This document shows positions 18,149 to 27,340 of a DNA stretch of 64,000 bases, piece after piece. The stretch's first letter is position 1. Every line of letters starts with the position of its first letter. The translations under genes were made by a program, and so were the position numbers. The stretch covers positions 1 through 64,000 of the forward strand of contig NZ_WWCS01000010.1 in NCBI RefSeq assembly GCF_009857535.1, in the 5' to 3' direction. The DNA comes from Duganella margarita (lineage in GTDB: Bacteria > Pseudomonadota > Gammaproteobacteria > Burkholderiales > Burkholderiaceae_D). The notes under the pieces were generated by a model, which saw only the letters and a program-made list of their open reading frames with translations, did not search any database and had not been told where the DNA came from.

Positions 18149-18975
18149 TGCCGCAGCAGCGCGTACTCCACTTCACCTGCCAGGACTGCTGGCTGTTCGG
18201 CATCCTCCATGTGCCGGACCAGCCGTCCACGCGCGGCGTGCTGATCGTCACCGGCGGACCGCAATACCGCATCGGCAGCCACCGCCAGTTCGTGCTGCTG
18301 GCACGGCATCTGTCCGCCCACAATGTGCCGGTAATGCGCTTCGACTATCGCGGCATGGGCGACAGCGAAGGCGACATGCGCGACTTTGAATCAATACAGG
18401 ACGATCTGGAAGCTGCCATCGGCGAATTTTTCAGCGCCATGCCTGTGTTGAAGGAACTGGTGCTGTGGGGGCTGTGCGACGGCGCCACCGCCGCCGCGTT
18501 CCATGCCCCGGACGATCCCCGCATCGCGGGCCTGATCATGCTGAACCCCTGGGTGCGCACCACGCAAGGCGCGGCCCGCACCACGCTGCGCCACTACTAT
18601 CTGCAGCGGATCCGCGACCCGGAATTCTGGCGCAAGCTGGCGCACGGGCGCTTTGGCGTGCGGCGCGCGCTGGCCTCGTTCCGCCAGGTGGCGACCGCCG
18701 CCAACCGGCCGTCGGCGCAGATCGAATCACTGCCCGAGCGGCTGCATCAAGCCCTGTGCCGCTTCCGCGGCCAGATCCTCATCATCCTCAGCGGCGCCGA
18801 CCTGGGCGCGCGCGAATTCATGGCGCTGCCGCGCCAGCACGCCCACTGGCGCAGCTTGCTGGCTTCCCCGCGCGTGCGCCAGACCATCATCCCGGACGCC
18901 AACCACACCTTCGCCCGCCAGGTCTGGCGCGACGAGGTGGCCGACCTCTGCACCAAATGGATACAAGCATGGTAA
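18148..18975 (+). CDS. Alpha/beta-hydrolase fold enzyme with Cys nucleophile, exosortase A system-associated hydrolase 1 type
   Basis: 275 residues. The order is a GGPQYRIGSHRQF oxyanion region near 36-48, DYRGMGDSEG at 66-75, then a nucleophile elbow WGLCDGA with Cys110. LSGAD (Asp218) and PDANHTF (His253) complete a Cys-Asp-His triad. It resembles TIGR03100. A Cys in the elbow is known in dienelactone hydrolase and is typical of thioesterase or acyltransferase chemistry, so transfer of an acyl group from the ACP is a reasonable inference. It starts one base inside the hydrolase 2 stop (TAATG) and overlaps the next gene by 7 bp. Confidence 0.83.
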   Translation: MPQQRVLHFTCQDCWLFGILHVPDQPSTRGVLIVTGGPQYRIGSHRQFVLLARHLSAHNVPVMRFDYRGMGDSEGDMRDFESIQDDLEAAIGEFFSAMPVLKELVLWGLCDGATAAAFHAPDDPRIAGLIMLNPWVRTTQGAARTTLRHYYLQRIRDPEFWRKLAHGRFGVRRALASFRQVATAANRPSAQIESLPERLHQALCRFRGQILIILSGADLGAREFMALPRQHAHWRSLLASPRVRQTIIPDANHTFARQVWRDEVADLCTKWIQAW

Positions 18976-20219
18976 AGCGCGTGCTGATGATCGCCTATCA
19001 CTATCCGCCCATGCGCGGCGGCAGCGGCATCCATCGCACGCTGGCTTTTACGCAGTACTTGCCGCAATTGGGCTGGCAACCGCTGGTGCTGTCGGTCAGC
19101 CCCAACGCCTACCCGGACTACAGCCGCGCAGACGCCGTGCAGCAAGTGGCGGTGCACCGCAGCTTTGCGCTCGACACGGCACGCCAGCTGGCCATCGCCG
19201 GCCGCTATCCGTCGCTGCTGGCGCAGCCGGACCGCTGGATCTCCTGGTGGCTCAGCGCCGTGCCCACCGGGTTGCGGCTGATACGCCGATATCAGCCGCA
19301 GTTCATCTGGTCCAGCTACCCGATCGCCACCGCGCACCTGATTGGCCTCACGCTGCATCGGCTGACCGGCATTCCGTGGATCGCCGACCAGCGCGATCCG
19401 ATGATCGATACCGGCTATCCGCCCGACCCACGACGCCGCCGCATCCACCGCTGGATCGAGCAACAGGCCATGCAACGCGGCGCCGCCGTCATTTGCACCA
19501 CGCCCGGCGCCGTGCGCGACCTCAGTCACCGTTTTCCGCACGCCGATACCCGTCGCATCGTCCTGATCGAAAACGGGTACGACGAAGTGAGTTTCATTGG
19601 CGCGGAAATCGCCGCACTGCGGGCCGCATCGTCGCCCGCCCCGTTCCGGCTGCTGCATAGTGGCGTCATCTACCCGTCGGAGCGGGATCCCGGCGCGCTA
19701 TTTGCCGCATTGGCGCGCCTGCTGGCGCTGGGCGACATCCAGCCAGCCACGTTCCGCCTGGTGCTGCGCGCCACCGGCCACGACACCTACCTGCAAACCC
19801 TGATCGCGCGCCACCCGCATCTGGCGCAGATCATCGAACTGGCGCCGCCTTTGCCATACCACGAGGCGCTGGCCGAAATGCTGACCGCCGACGGCCTGCT
19901 GCTGCTGCAGGCGGAAAACTGCAACGGCCAGATTCCGGCCAAATTGTACGAGTACCTGCGCGCGCGCCGGCCGCTGCTCGGACTGACGCACCCTGACGGC
20001 GACACCGCCGGCCTGCTGCGCCGTGCCGGCATCCACACCACGGCGCGGCTGGACTGCGCCGACGACATCGCCACCGCGCTGCGCCATTTCCTGCGCCTGT
20101 GCCGTCAACGGCAAGCGCCGACCGCACCGCCGGCCCTGATCGCGCGCCACTCGCGCGCCGCCCGCACCCGCGAGTTGGCCGCCCTGCTCGACCGCCTCCA
20201 CCACAAGGACCGCCTATGA
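18969..20219 (+). CDS. Glycosyltransferase (GT4-like), exosortase A locus
   Basis: 416 residues. The N-terminus VLMIAYHYPPMRGGSGIHR is the first strand plus glycine-rich loop of a GT-B enzyme, and GIPWIADQRDP near 133-143 is typical of this group of exopolysaccharide glycosyltransferases. The second domain begins near FRLLHSG. The canonical E-x7-E motif is replaced by QIPAKLYEYLRARRP, seen in WcaI/WsaF-like relatives. The ATG at 18969 overlaps the hydrolase 1 stop by 7 bp; the long frame upstream of it only shadows hydrolase coding sequence. It overlaps the TPR gene by 4 bp (ATGA). Confidence 0.82.
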   Translation: MVKRVLMIAYHYPPMRGGSGIHRTLAFTQYLPQLGWQPLVLSVSPNAYPDYSRADAVQQVAVHRSFALDTARQLAIAGRYPSLLAQPDRWISWWLSAVPTGLRLIRRYQPQFIWSSYPIATAHLIGLTLHRLTGIPWIADQRDPMIDTGYPPDPRRRRIHRWIEQQAMQRGAAVICTTPGAVRDLSHRFPHADTRRIVLIENGYDEVSFIGAEIAALRAASSPAPFRLLHSGVIYPSERDPGALFAALARLLALGDIQPATFRLVLRATGHDTYLQTLIARHPHLAQIIELAPPLPYHEALAEMLTADGLLLLQAENCNGQIPAKLYEYLRARRPLLGLTHPDGDTAGLLRRAGIHTTARLDCADDIATALRHFLRLCRQRQAPTAPPALIARHSRAARTRELAALLDRLHHKDRL

Positions 20220-20836
20220 AAACGCTCGCCCCCGCCCTGATCCTCGCCCTGATCCTCGCCTGCGCCAATGCCGCAGCGGCCGACGACTGCCCCCCCTACG
20301 TCAAGCACAATCCCGGCGGCGACTACAACAACCCCGACGACCGCCAGGGCCTGACCATCGTCGAGCATTACCACTTCACATCCAACGTCGAGCAACTGAT
20401 CCGCGGCGCCAGCGGTCCGCTGGCCGCCGACATCGGCTACACGCTGGAACACTTTCCCAACCATCCGCGCGCCCTGGCGGCCATGTCGCGCCTGTCGCTG
20501 CGCGACAAGAACCGCAAACCGCACGGCGCCCACTTCACCATCGAATGCTACTTCGACCGCGCGCTGCGCTACACGCCCGACGACGCCCGCGTCCATTCGC
20601 TGTTCGGCGCCTACCTGCTGGCAATCGGCCAGACCGACACCGCGCTGGAACAGCTGGAGCAATCGGCGCGGCTGGCCCCGGACAACGCCACTGCCCACTA
20701 CAACCTCGGTCTGCTGTATCTGAAGAAGAAGGACTATGACAAGGCCCGCGCCAGTGCCCAGAAGGCCTACGGCATGGGGTTTCCGTTGCCAGGCCTGAAA
20801 AACAAGCTGGCCGCCGCCGGTGAATGGCGCGACTGA
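20216..20836 (+). CDS. Exported TPR-repeat protein
   Basis: 206 residues with an N-terminal signal peptide (hydrophobic residues 4-20, probable cleavage after the ANAAAA run). The C-terminal half has TPR-type helices: RVHSLFGAYLLAIGQTDTAL and ATAHYNLGLLYLKKKDYDKA align as two consecutive repeats (both quoted at or under 20 residues). It is last in the rightward operon, joined by an ATGA overlap, and ends 1 bp from the convergent prsR gene. It is probably a periplasmic scaffold of the secretion or glycan machinery. No PEP-CTERM motif is present. Confidence 0.75.
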   Translation: MKTLAPALILALILACANAAAADDCPPYVKHNPGGDYNNPDDRQGLTIVEHYHFTSNVEQLIRGASGPLAADIGYTLEHFPNHPRALAAMSRLSLRDKNRKPHGAHFTIECYFDRALRYTPDDARVHSLFGAYLLAIGQTDTALEQLEQSARLAPDNATAHYNLGLLYLKKKDYDKARASAQKAYGMGFPLPGLKNKLAAAGEWRD

Positions 20837-20837
20837 G

Positions 20838-22178
20838 CTATTTCAAGCCGTGGTGATTCATTAAATCGTACAAGGTGGGGCGGCTTACGCCCAGCAGTTC
20901 CGCCGCCTTGACGATATTGCCATCCGCCCGCGACAGCGCCTTGACCATCACCTGGTACTCGGCGCTCTCGCGCACCTGGCGCAGATTCACCGATTCCTCC
21001 TGTCCGTCCGGCAGCCCCAGATCGGCGGGGGTAATCTGCGGGCCATCGGCCATGATCACCGCGCGGCGGATACAGTTTTCCATCTCGCGCACATTGCCGG
21101 GCCACGCGTAGGCCTCAATGGCGGCCAGCGCCTCCATGCTGAAGGCCAGCAGCGAACGCGATTCGCCGGCGCAGAACTTGTTGCGGAAATGATGCGCCAA
21201 CAGCGCGCAGTCGCCGACCCGCTCGCGCAACGGTGGTATGGTCAGCACGATCTCGCTCAGGCGATAGTACAGGTCTTCGCGAAAGCCTCCTTCCGCCGAC
21301 AGCGTCTTCAGATTGCGATGCGTGGCGCAGACCACGCGCACGTCGATGTTGATCTCGCTGCGTCCGCCCACCCGCTCGATCACGCGTTCCTGCAGAAAGC
21401 GCAGCAGCTTGGCCTGTAACGACAGCGCCATGTCGCCGATTTCATCGAAGAAGAATGTGCCGCCGTGCGCCAGTTCCAGCTTGCCAGGCGTCTGCCGCTG
21501 GGCGCCGGTAAAGGCGCCTTTCTCATAGCCGAATAACTCGCTCTCCAGCAGGTGCTCCGGGATCGCCGCGCAATTGATGGCGACGAAGCGCTTGTCGTGG
21601 CGCGTACTCAGATTATGCAGGCCGCGCGCAATCAGCTCCTTGCCGCTACCGGAGTCACCCAATAGCATGACCGTGGCAGACGACGGCGCCACCTTCTCGA
21701 CGCTGCGGCATAGCTTCAACATGGCCGGGTCGCGGCTGATGATGCCGGCCAGCGGCGAGTCGGATTGAATCTGTAGCATGCGCCGGTTTTCCTGCTGCAT
21801 GGCATGCAGGTAGAAAGCGCGCGCAATCACCAGCGACAGCGTGTCGGCGTCCAGCGGCTTCTGGTGAAAATCATACGCACCCATGCCGATCGCCTTGAGC
21901 GCGTTGGCGCGATCCTGGTTACCGGACAGGATGATCACCTTGGTGTCCGGTGCGGCCGCCAGTATCTGCGCCAGCAGCGCCAGGCCCTCGCTGGCGCCGT
22001 CGGGATCGGGCGGCAGGCCGAGGTCCATGGTGACCACCGCCGGCTGGTGTCGGCGCAGTTGCGCCAGCGCGGATTCGCGGTCGTCTGCAGTGACGACATC
22101 ATAGGCGTCCAGACTCCAGCGCAGCTGCTTTTGCAGGCCAGCGTCGTCTTCCACCACCAGTAGCTTATTCTTGCCCAT
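20838..22178 (-). CDS. prsR: PEP-CTERM-box response regulator, sigma-54-dependent activator PrsR
   Basis: 446 residues in NtrC-like order. The receiver domain (1-120) has phospho-acceptor Asp52. The AAA+ domain carries Walker A GDSGSGKE near 174, the sigma-54 contact motif GAFTGA near 237, and Walker B FFFDEIGD. A C-terminal Fis-type helix-turn-helix (NIVKAAELLGVSRPTLYDLM) ends the protein. It follows prsK with a 14-bp overlap, and this gene pair next to an EpsB-type sugar transferase is the standard exosortase-A arrangement. It should activate sigma-54 promoters of the exopolysaccharide and PEP-CTERM regulon. Confidence 0.92.
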   Translation of the reverse strand: MGKNKLLVVEDDAGLQKQLRWSLDAYDVVTADDRESALAQLRRHQPAVVTMDLGLPPDPDGASEGLALLAQILAAAPDTKVIILSGNQDRANALKAIGMGAYDFHQKPLDADTLSLVIARAFYLHAMQQENRRMLQIQSDSPLAGIISRDPAMLKLCRSVEKVAPSSATVMLLGDSGSGKELIARGLHNLSTRHDKRFVAINCAAIPEHLLESELFGYEKGAFTGAQRQTPGKLELAHGGTFFFDEIGDMALSLQAKLLRFLQERVIERVGGRSEINIDVRVVCATHRNLKTLSAEGGFREDLYYRLSEIVLTIPPLRERVGDCALLAHHFRNKFCAGESRSLLAFSMEALAAIEAYAWPGNVREMENCIRRAVIMADGPQITPADLGLPDGQEESVNLRQVRESAEYQVMVKALSRADGNIVKAAELLGVSRPTLYDLMNHHGLK

Positions 22179-24192
22179 GCTCGGACTCCTTATGTAGCGG
22201 CAGCGTCACGCGGAACGTCGTGCCTTGGGATGGCGCACTGGCGACCTGCAGCTGGCCGCCGATCTCGCGCAGATATTCGCGGCTCTCGAACACGCCGATG
22301 CCCATGCCTGCCGCCTTGGTCGAGACAAACGGCTGGAACAGACGCTCTCGCACAAATTGCTCACTCATGCCGTGGCCGGTATCAGACAGCTCGATCACCG
22401 CCGCGCCATCGTTCTCGTACATGCGCACCGCAACCTGGCCGGCACGCGGCGTGGCCTCGATGGCGTTCTGAATCAGATGGCCGATGACGCGTTCCAGCCG
22501 CCGGGCATTGGCCATCACGGTCAGTCCGGCGCTGCGCAGTTCCAGCGATGGACGCGGTTCGCTGCCGGCGTGCAGCTGGACCACGCGCATCAGCAGTTGA
22601 TCCAGTTGCAGCGGCGCGGCGGCATCCGGCGCATCGTCGCGCCGCAGTTTGAGCAGCAGGTGCTTCATCTTGCCGAGCGAATGGGACAAGGTCTCCAGCA
22701 TATCGTCCTGGAAGGCTGGATTGGCCTTGTGCTTTTCCGCGTTGACCAGCAGCAGAGAGAGTTGCGACACCAGGTTTTTCAGGTCATGCACGATGAAGGT
22801 CGACATGCGGTTGAACGACTCGAACTGCCGCGCCACCGCCAGACTGTCGGCCGACGCGCGGTGCGCCAGATAGCTGGCGGCCTGGCTGCCGGCGATTTTC
22901 AGCACGTCGCGCACTTCCCAATTGAGCTGCAAAGCGGTGCGCGGCAACGCCAGGCAGATAAAACCGAACAGGCTGCGGTCCAGCATCAGCGGCACAATCA
23001 GCCACACGCCGGCGCTCCATGCCGGCGGCGGCAGCCCTTCGTAGCGCCCGGGCTGGCGACGCCATTCCGGTAGATCCACCACCCAGCCGCGCACCGCCAG
23101 CAAGCGGCACAGCGGACTGTCGGCGCGTTCGTCGGCGTCGGGCAGCGGCATGTTCCAGCGGGTGGCCGGCCGGAACAGATCATCTTCGCGCCGCAGCCAC
23201 AGCATGCCCGCCGGGCTCTCCACCAGTCCCGCCATGGCCTGGATCGCCCGCTCGGACAGGCCGCCAGCATCATCGGCCAGTGCGCGCGTAAAGCGTTGCC
23301 ACTCTTCGCGATAGTCGTAGCGGCCCTGATAAAAATGCTTGCCGATGAAGAGCTTGAGCCGCGCGCGCATCGCGCCGGAAAACAGCACGGCGGCCAGTAG
23401 CATCGCAGCACCGCACAGGCAGGCCAGCTGCATCAGCGCGCCCCACGCACCGCCGATATAACGCAGATACCACGCGCTGACGGCCATTGCGATCAAATAC
23501 ATCGCCGCACCCAGCAGCGCGGCGGAATGGAACATGATCTGGCGTGACAGGCGTAGCCCCGGCGTCCACACCGGACCGCGCGCCATCGCCATCGCCAGCA
23601 GCGGCGCGCTCAAGGCGTTGACGATGCCGCGCGCGGCCCAGATATCCGGATTGACATGCCGCAGCAGCATGGCGTCGCTGTACAGGTAAAAGTCGAAAGC
23701 GAACAAGGCGCCGATGCCCAGGCAGGCAAACTTGATGCCCCAGCGCGTGTTCTGCGGCGCGCTGCGGTACAGATGTTCGACCAGTAGCATGCCCATTACC
23801 GACGACGCCAAGGGCAGCCCGGCATGCAGCAGCGGCGACGCAGCCGGCTGCAACGCCACCGCCAGCGCCGCGGCCGGCAGCAGCATCGCGCCGGCCAGCA
23901 ATCGCCAGCCCGCGCTGGAGAGCTGCATCAGCAAGGCCAGCCAGCTTGCGCTGCGCAGCGCATCCGCCACCCCCTGCAAGTCCAGCAGAACCGGTGCCGA
24001 GGACGCTGCTGCCGCTGCGGCCATCGCCCAGCCGGCCCACGCTGCCGTGATCGCGGCAGCACCGCCCATCGCCCGCGCATGCGGACGCTGGCGCCATGCT
24101 GGCCGCAGCAACAGCACTGCCAGCGCGCCAAACGCCAGCACCGCCACGCCATGGCTGAACGCCGCAACGGCAACCGCACCATCCCACTGCAT
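22165..24192 (-). CDS. prsK: PEP-CTERM system histidine kinase PrsK
   Basis: 675 residues. The N-terminal third contains about eight to ten hydrophobic segments (an unusual polytopic sensor), then a GAF-like region near 310-450. The dimerisation helix has FIVHDLKNLVSQLSLL with the phospho-acceptor His, and a HATPase domain follows (LIQNAIEATP, SDTGHGMS, GMGIGVFESREYL). Membrane-region length and H-box match PrsK of exosortase-A systems. It is the cognate kinase of PrsR (14-bp overlap) and overlaps the sugar transferase gene by a single base. Confidence 0.92.
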   Translation of the reverse strand: MQWDGAVAVAAFSHGVAVLAFGALAVLLLRPAWRQRPHARAMGGAAAITAAWAGWAMAAAAAASSAPVLLDLQGVADALRSASWLALLMQLSSAGWRLLAGAMLLPAAALAVALQPAASPLLHAGLPLASSVMGMLLVEHLYRSAPQNTRWGIKFACLGIGALFAFDFYLYSDAMLLRHVNPDIWAARGIVNALSAPLLAMAMARGPVWTPGLRLSRQIMFHSAALLGAAMYLIAMAVSAWYLRYIGGAWGALMQLACLCGAAMLLAAVLFSGAMRARLKLFIGKHFYQGRYDYREEWQRFTRALADDAGGLSERAIQAMAGLVESPAGMLWLRREDDLFRPATRWNMPLPDADERADSPLCRLLAVRGWVVDLPEWRRQPGRYEGLPPPAWSAGVWLIVPLMLDRSLFGFICLALPRTALQLNWEVRDVLKIAGSQAASYLAHRASADSLAVARQFESFNRMSTFIVHDLKNLVSQLSLLLVNAEKHKANPAFQDDMLETLSHSLGKMKHLLLKLRRDDAPDAAAPLQLDQLLMRVVQLHAGSEPRPSLELRSAGLTVMANARRLERVIGHLIQNAIEATPRAGQVAVRMYENDGAAVIELSDTGHGMSEQFVRERLFQPFVSTKAAGMGIGVFESREYLREIGGQLQVASAPSQGTTFRVTLPLHKESEHGQE

Positions 24193-25565
24193 CAGCGGCC
24201 GCCTTTGCCGAACAACACCACCTGTACCGTGTCGACCAAAATCAGCAGATCGAGGAACAGGCTATTATTTTTCACATAATACAAATCGTATTGCAGCTTG
24301 CGCAGCGCATCGTCCACCGACGCGCCGTAGCGGTAGCGCACCTGCGCCAGGCCGGTGATGCCCGGCTTGATCCCATGCCGCACATTGTAATAGGCGATCT
24401 GCTCGCACAATTGCTCAACGAAATATGCGCGCTCGGGACGCGGGCCGACAAAACTCATCTCGCCCCGGAACACATTCAGCATCTGCGGCAGTTCGTCGAT
24501 GCGCAGCTTGCGTATCCATCGGCCGACCGCCGTCACGCGCGGGTCGTCCTGCTCCGCCCACTGCGGCTGGCCGTCCCGCTCCGCGTCCTGCCCCATGCTG
24601 CGGAACTTCAGTACATGAAACAAGCGGTTGCCCCGGCCCACCCGTTCCTGCCGGTAAAACACCGGACCGCCGTCCTCGATCTTGATGGCCAGCGCCGTGG
24701 CCAGCATCAGCGGCATCGCCAGCAGGCCGATGGCGGTGCTGGCTAATAAATCCAGCAAACGCTTGACGATGGCGCGCAGCAGGCCCTGATCGAAGCCGCC
24801 GCCGAAAATCAGATAGCTCGGTTGCAGCGAATCGACGCGGATCTGGCATGCCTCGCGCTCGAAGAACGTCGCCGCGTCGGTCACCGGCACGCCGCCCAGC
24901 GCGCACTCCAGCAACTGGCGCACCGGGAAGGCGCCGTTGCGACGGTCGCCCACCGTCACCACGATTTCATCGGCGGCGTAGCGCCGCGCCAGCGTCAGCA
25001 ACGGCAAGTCGGCCGGCAGCAGCATCGCCGGCGGCACCGCGCGCATCTCGCCCTGCACCGGCACAAAGCCGACCACCCGGAACGGATGAAAACCCGCGCT
25101 GCTGGCCGCCAGCGCCAGGCACTCGCGCGCAATGGCGCCATCGCCGACGATGATCAGCCGCTGTTCCAGCATGCTCGACTGCGCCGAGGTGAACACCACC
25201 AGCCGGGCCAGCAGCACCGCGCCGCCGCCCAGCAGAAACACCACGCTGCCCAGCCGCCCTAGCTGCATTTGCGGCAACAGCACGGCCAGCAATTGCATCA
25301 AGCCAAACCCCAACGCCAGCGACGGCATGATGCGCAACAGGATGCTCTTGATGTCTTCGCGCGACTGGTCGTGCTGGTACATGCCCAGCGTGCCCATGCT
25401 AAACACCATCACCAGCGCAAACGCCAGCGCCTGCATATAACGCCGCCCGGGGTCGGGCAGCCCAAGCGGTGCACTGGCGACGCCCGCCGCCAGCAATATC
25501 GACAGCTCCAGCAACAGCAGCATGAACGCTACCCTGGATACATAATGGTGAAAGATCCTGATCAC
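24192..25565 (-). CDS. EpsB-type polyprenyl-phosphate sugar-1-phosphate transferase, PEP-CTERM system-associated
   Basis: 457 residues: membrane helices at the N-terminus, a nucleotide-binding CoA-binding-like domain (LIIVGDGAIA) in the middle, and a C-terminal bacterial sugar transferase catalytic domain with KIEDGGPVFYRQERVGRG, LKFRSM, LRIDELPQ and SFVGPRPER. This is the priming step that loads the first sugar phosphate onto undecaprenyl phosphate. Resembles TIGR03013. Start is GTG at 25565: GGGGAG lies 6 bases upstream and the family starts MIRIF-like exactly here. First gene of the epsB-prsK-prsR operon. Confidence 0.92.
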   Translation of the reverse strand: MIRIFHHYVSRVAFMLLLLELSILLAAGVASAPLGLPDPGRRYMQALAFALVMVFSMGTLGMYQHDQSREDIKSILLRIMPSLALGFGLMQLLAVLLPQMQLGRLGSVVFLLGGGAVLLARLVVFTSAQSSMLEQRLIIVGDGAIARECLALAASSAGFHPFRVVGFVPVQGEMRAVPPAMLLPADLPLLTLARRYAADEIVVTVGDRRNGAFPVRQLLECALGGVPVTDAATFFEREACQIRVDSLQPSYLIFGGGFDQGLLRAIVKRLLDLLASTAIGLLAMPLMLATALAIKIEDGGPVFYRQERVGRGNRLFHVLKFRSMGQDAERDGQPQWAEQDDPRVTAVGRWIRKLRIDELPQMLNVFRGEMSFVGPRPERAYFVEQLCEQIAYYNVRHGIKPGITGLAQVRYRYGASVDDALRKLQYDLYYVKNNSLFLDLLILVDTVQVVLFGKGGR

Positions 25566-25729
25566 GATAAACTCCCCGACGGAGCTTTCATCATGAGGAA
25601 CACTGCAAAACGCCGTTTTGAGCGCCCACAATCAGCGCGCAATCCGCTCATCAAAAAGGGCTTTTGTGACGCTCCTATGACAAATAGTCTATAGTCATGG
25701 TTCATTTACCTTCACGTAATAATGTAACC

Positions 25730-27340
25730 ATGAAATTTGATGTTGCCATTGTCGGTAGCGGATTGGCAGGCCTGTCGGTCGCCCTGCACCTGGCCGAAAC
25801 ACGGACTGTAGCCATTATTTCCAAACGTGCCCTGCGGGACGGCGCCAGCAACTGGGCCCAGGGCGGCATTGCCGCCGTACTGGACTCCGGCGACAGCCAC
25901 ACCCAGCACATCGACGACACCCTGATCGCCGGCGGCGGCCTGTGCGACGAGGGCGCCACGCGCTACATCGTCGAACACGGCCGCGAAGCGATCGAATGGC
26001 TGATCGACCAGGGCGTGCCGTTCACCCGCGACGAATCGGCGGAAATGGGCTTTCACCTGACCCGCGAAGGCGGCCACAGCCAGCGCCGCATCATCCACGC
26101 CGCCGACGCCACCGGCAACGCGGTGCAGACCACGCTGGAAGAAAAAGTCCGCGCCCATCCGAACATCACGCTGTTCGAGCACCATTGCGCAATTGACCTG
26201 ATCACCTCCGACAAGGTCGACGCCAACAAGAAAGGTTCACAGCCCAAGTGCTACGGCCTGTACGTGCAGGACGAGCGCACCGGTCAGGTGCACACCTTTG
26301 CGGCAGAACACACGGTGATGTGTACCGGTGGCGCCGGCAAAGTGTACCTGTACACCACCAATCCGGACACCGCCAGCGGCGACGGCATCGCCATGGCCTG
26401 GCGCGCCGGCTGCCGCGTGTCGAACATGGAATTCATCCAGTTCCACCCGACCTGCCTGTATCACCCATACGCCAAGTCCTTCCTGATTACCGAAGCGATC
26501 CGCGGCGAAGGCGGCTTGCTGAAATTGCCGCCGGAAGCCGGCGCCGCTGCCGGCCAGCGCTTCATGCTGGCCCACGACGAGCGCGCCGAACTGGCGCCGC
26601 GCGACGTGGTGGCGCGCGCCATCGACTTCGAGATCAAGAAGCGCGGCCTCGATTACGTCCATCTGGACATCAGCCACAAGCCGGCCGAATTCCTGATCGA
26701 GCACTTCCCGACCATCTACGCGCGCTGCATGGAACTGGGCATCGACATCACCAAACAACCGATTCCGGTGGTGCCGGCCGCGCACTACACCTGCGGCGGC
26801 GTGGTCACCGACATGCACGGCCGCACCGACCTGCCCGGCCTGTACGCGGTCGGTGAAACCGCCTGCACCGGCCTGCACGGCGCCAACCGCCTGGCCAGCA
26901 ACTCGCTGCTGGAATGCGTGGTGATCGGCCGCGCCTGCGCGATGGACATCACGGCCAAGGAAAAAGGCGAAGTACCGTATCTGCCGGATTGGGATGAAAG
27001 CCGCGTTGGCGACGCCGATGAGGAAGTGGTCATCTCGCATAACTGGGATGAACTGCGCCGCTTCATGTGGAATTACGTCGGCATCGTCCGCACCAGCAAG
27101 CGCCTGGAACGCGCGCAGCACCGCATCGCGCTGCTGAAGGAAGAAATCGACGAGTACTACCAGAATTTCCGCGTGACGCATGACCTGCTGGAGCTGCGCA
27201 ACCTGGTCGAAGTGGCCAGCCTGATCGTCAACAGCGCCCTGCTGCGCCGCGAAAGCCGCGGCCTGCACTTCAGCCGCGACTATCCGGAGACGTTGGCGAA
27301 AGCGTTGCCGTCGATCCTGACGCCGCCGCGCCGCAAATGA
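25730..27340 (+). CDS. nadB: L-aspartate oxidase
   Basis: 536 residues. Oxidises L-aspartate to iminoaspartate, the first step of de novo NAD synthesis; cytoplasmic flavoenzyme. The N-terminal FAD-binding GSGLAGLSVAL motif, SNWAQGGIAAV, the HGANRLASNSLLE signature and the C-terminal helical domain with RTSKRLERAQ are present. ATG 25730 (MKFDVAIVGSG) is the family's normal start; an in-frame ATG at 25697 would add 11 unlikely residues. No convincing ribosome site precedes either. nadC and nadA are 5 kb away on the other strand. The upstream gap 25566-25729 shows no confident promoter. Confidence 0.96.
   Translation: MKFDVAIVGSGLAGLSVALHLAETRTVAIISKRALRDGASNWAQGGIAAVLDSGDSHTQHIDDTLIAGGGLCDEGATRYIVEHGREAIEWLIDQGVPFTRDESAEMGFHLTREGGHSQRRIIHAADATGNAVQTTLEEKVRAHPNITLFEHHCAIDLITSDKVDANKKGSQPKCYGLYVQDERTGQVHTFAAEHTVMCTGGAGKVYLYTTNPDTASGDGIAMAWRAGCRVSNMEFIQFHPTCLYHPYAKSFLITEAIRGEGGLLKLPPEAGAAAGQRFMLAHDERAELAPRDVVARAIDFEIKKRGLDYVHLDISHKPAEFLIEHFPTIYARCMELGIDITKQPIPVVPAAHYTCGGVVTDMHGRTDLPGLYAVGETACTGLHGANRLASNSLLECVVIGRACAMDITAKEKGEVPYLPDWDESRVGDADEEVVISHNWDELRRFMWNYVGIVRTSKRLERAQHRIALLKEEIDEYYQNFRVTHDLLELRNLVEVASLIVNSALLRRESRGLHFSRDYPETLAKALPSILTPPRRK

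Noticed and set aside
20216..20836. TPR protein as a PEP-CTERM substrate
   Set aside because: The C-terminus (LAAAGEWRD) has no PEP motif, membrane helix or basic tail.
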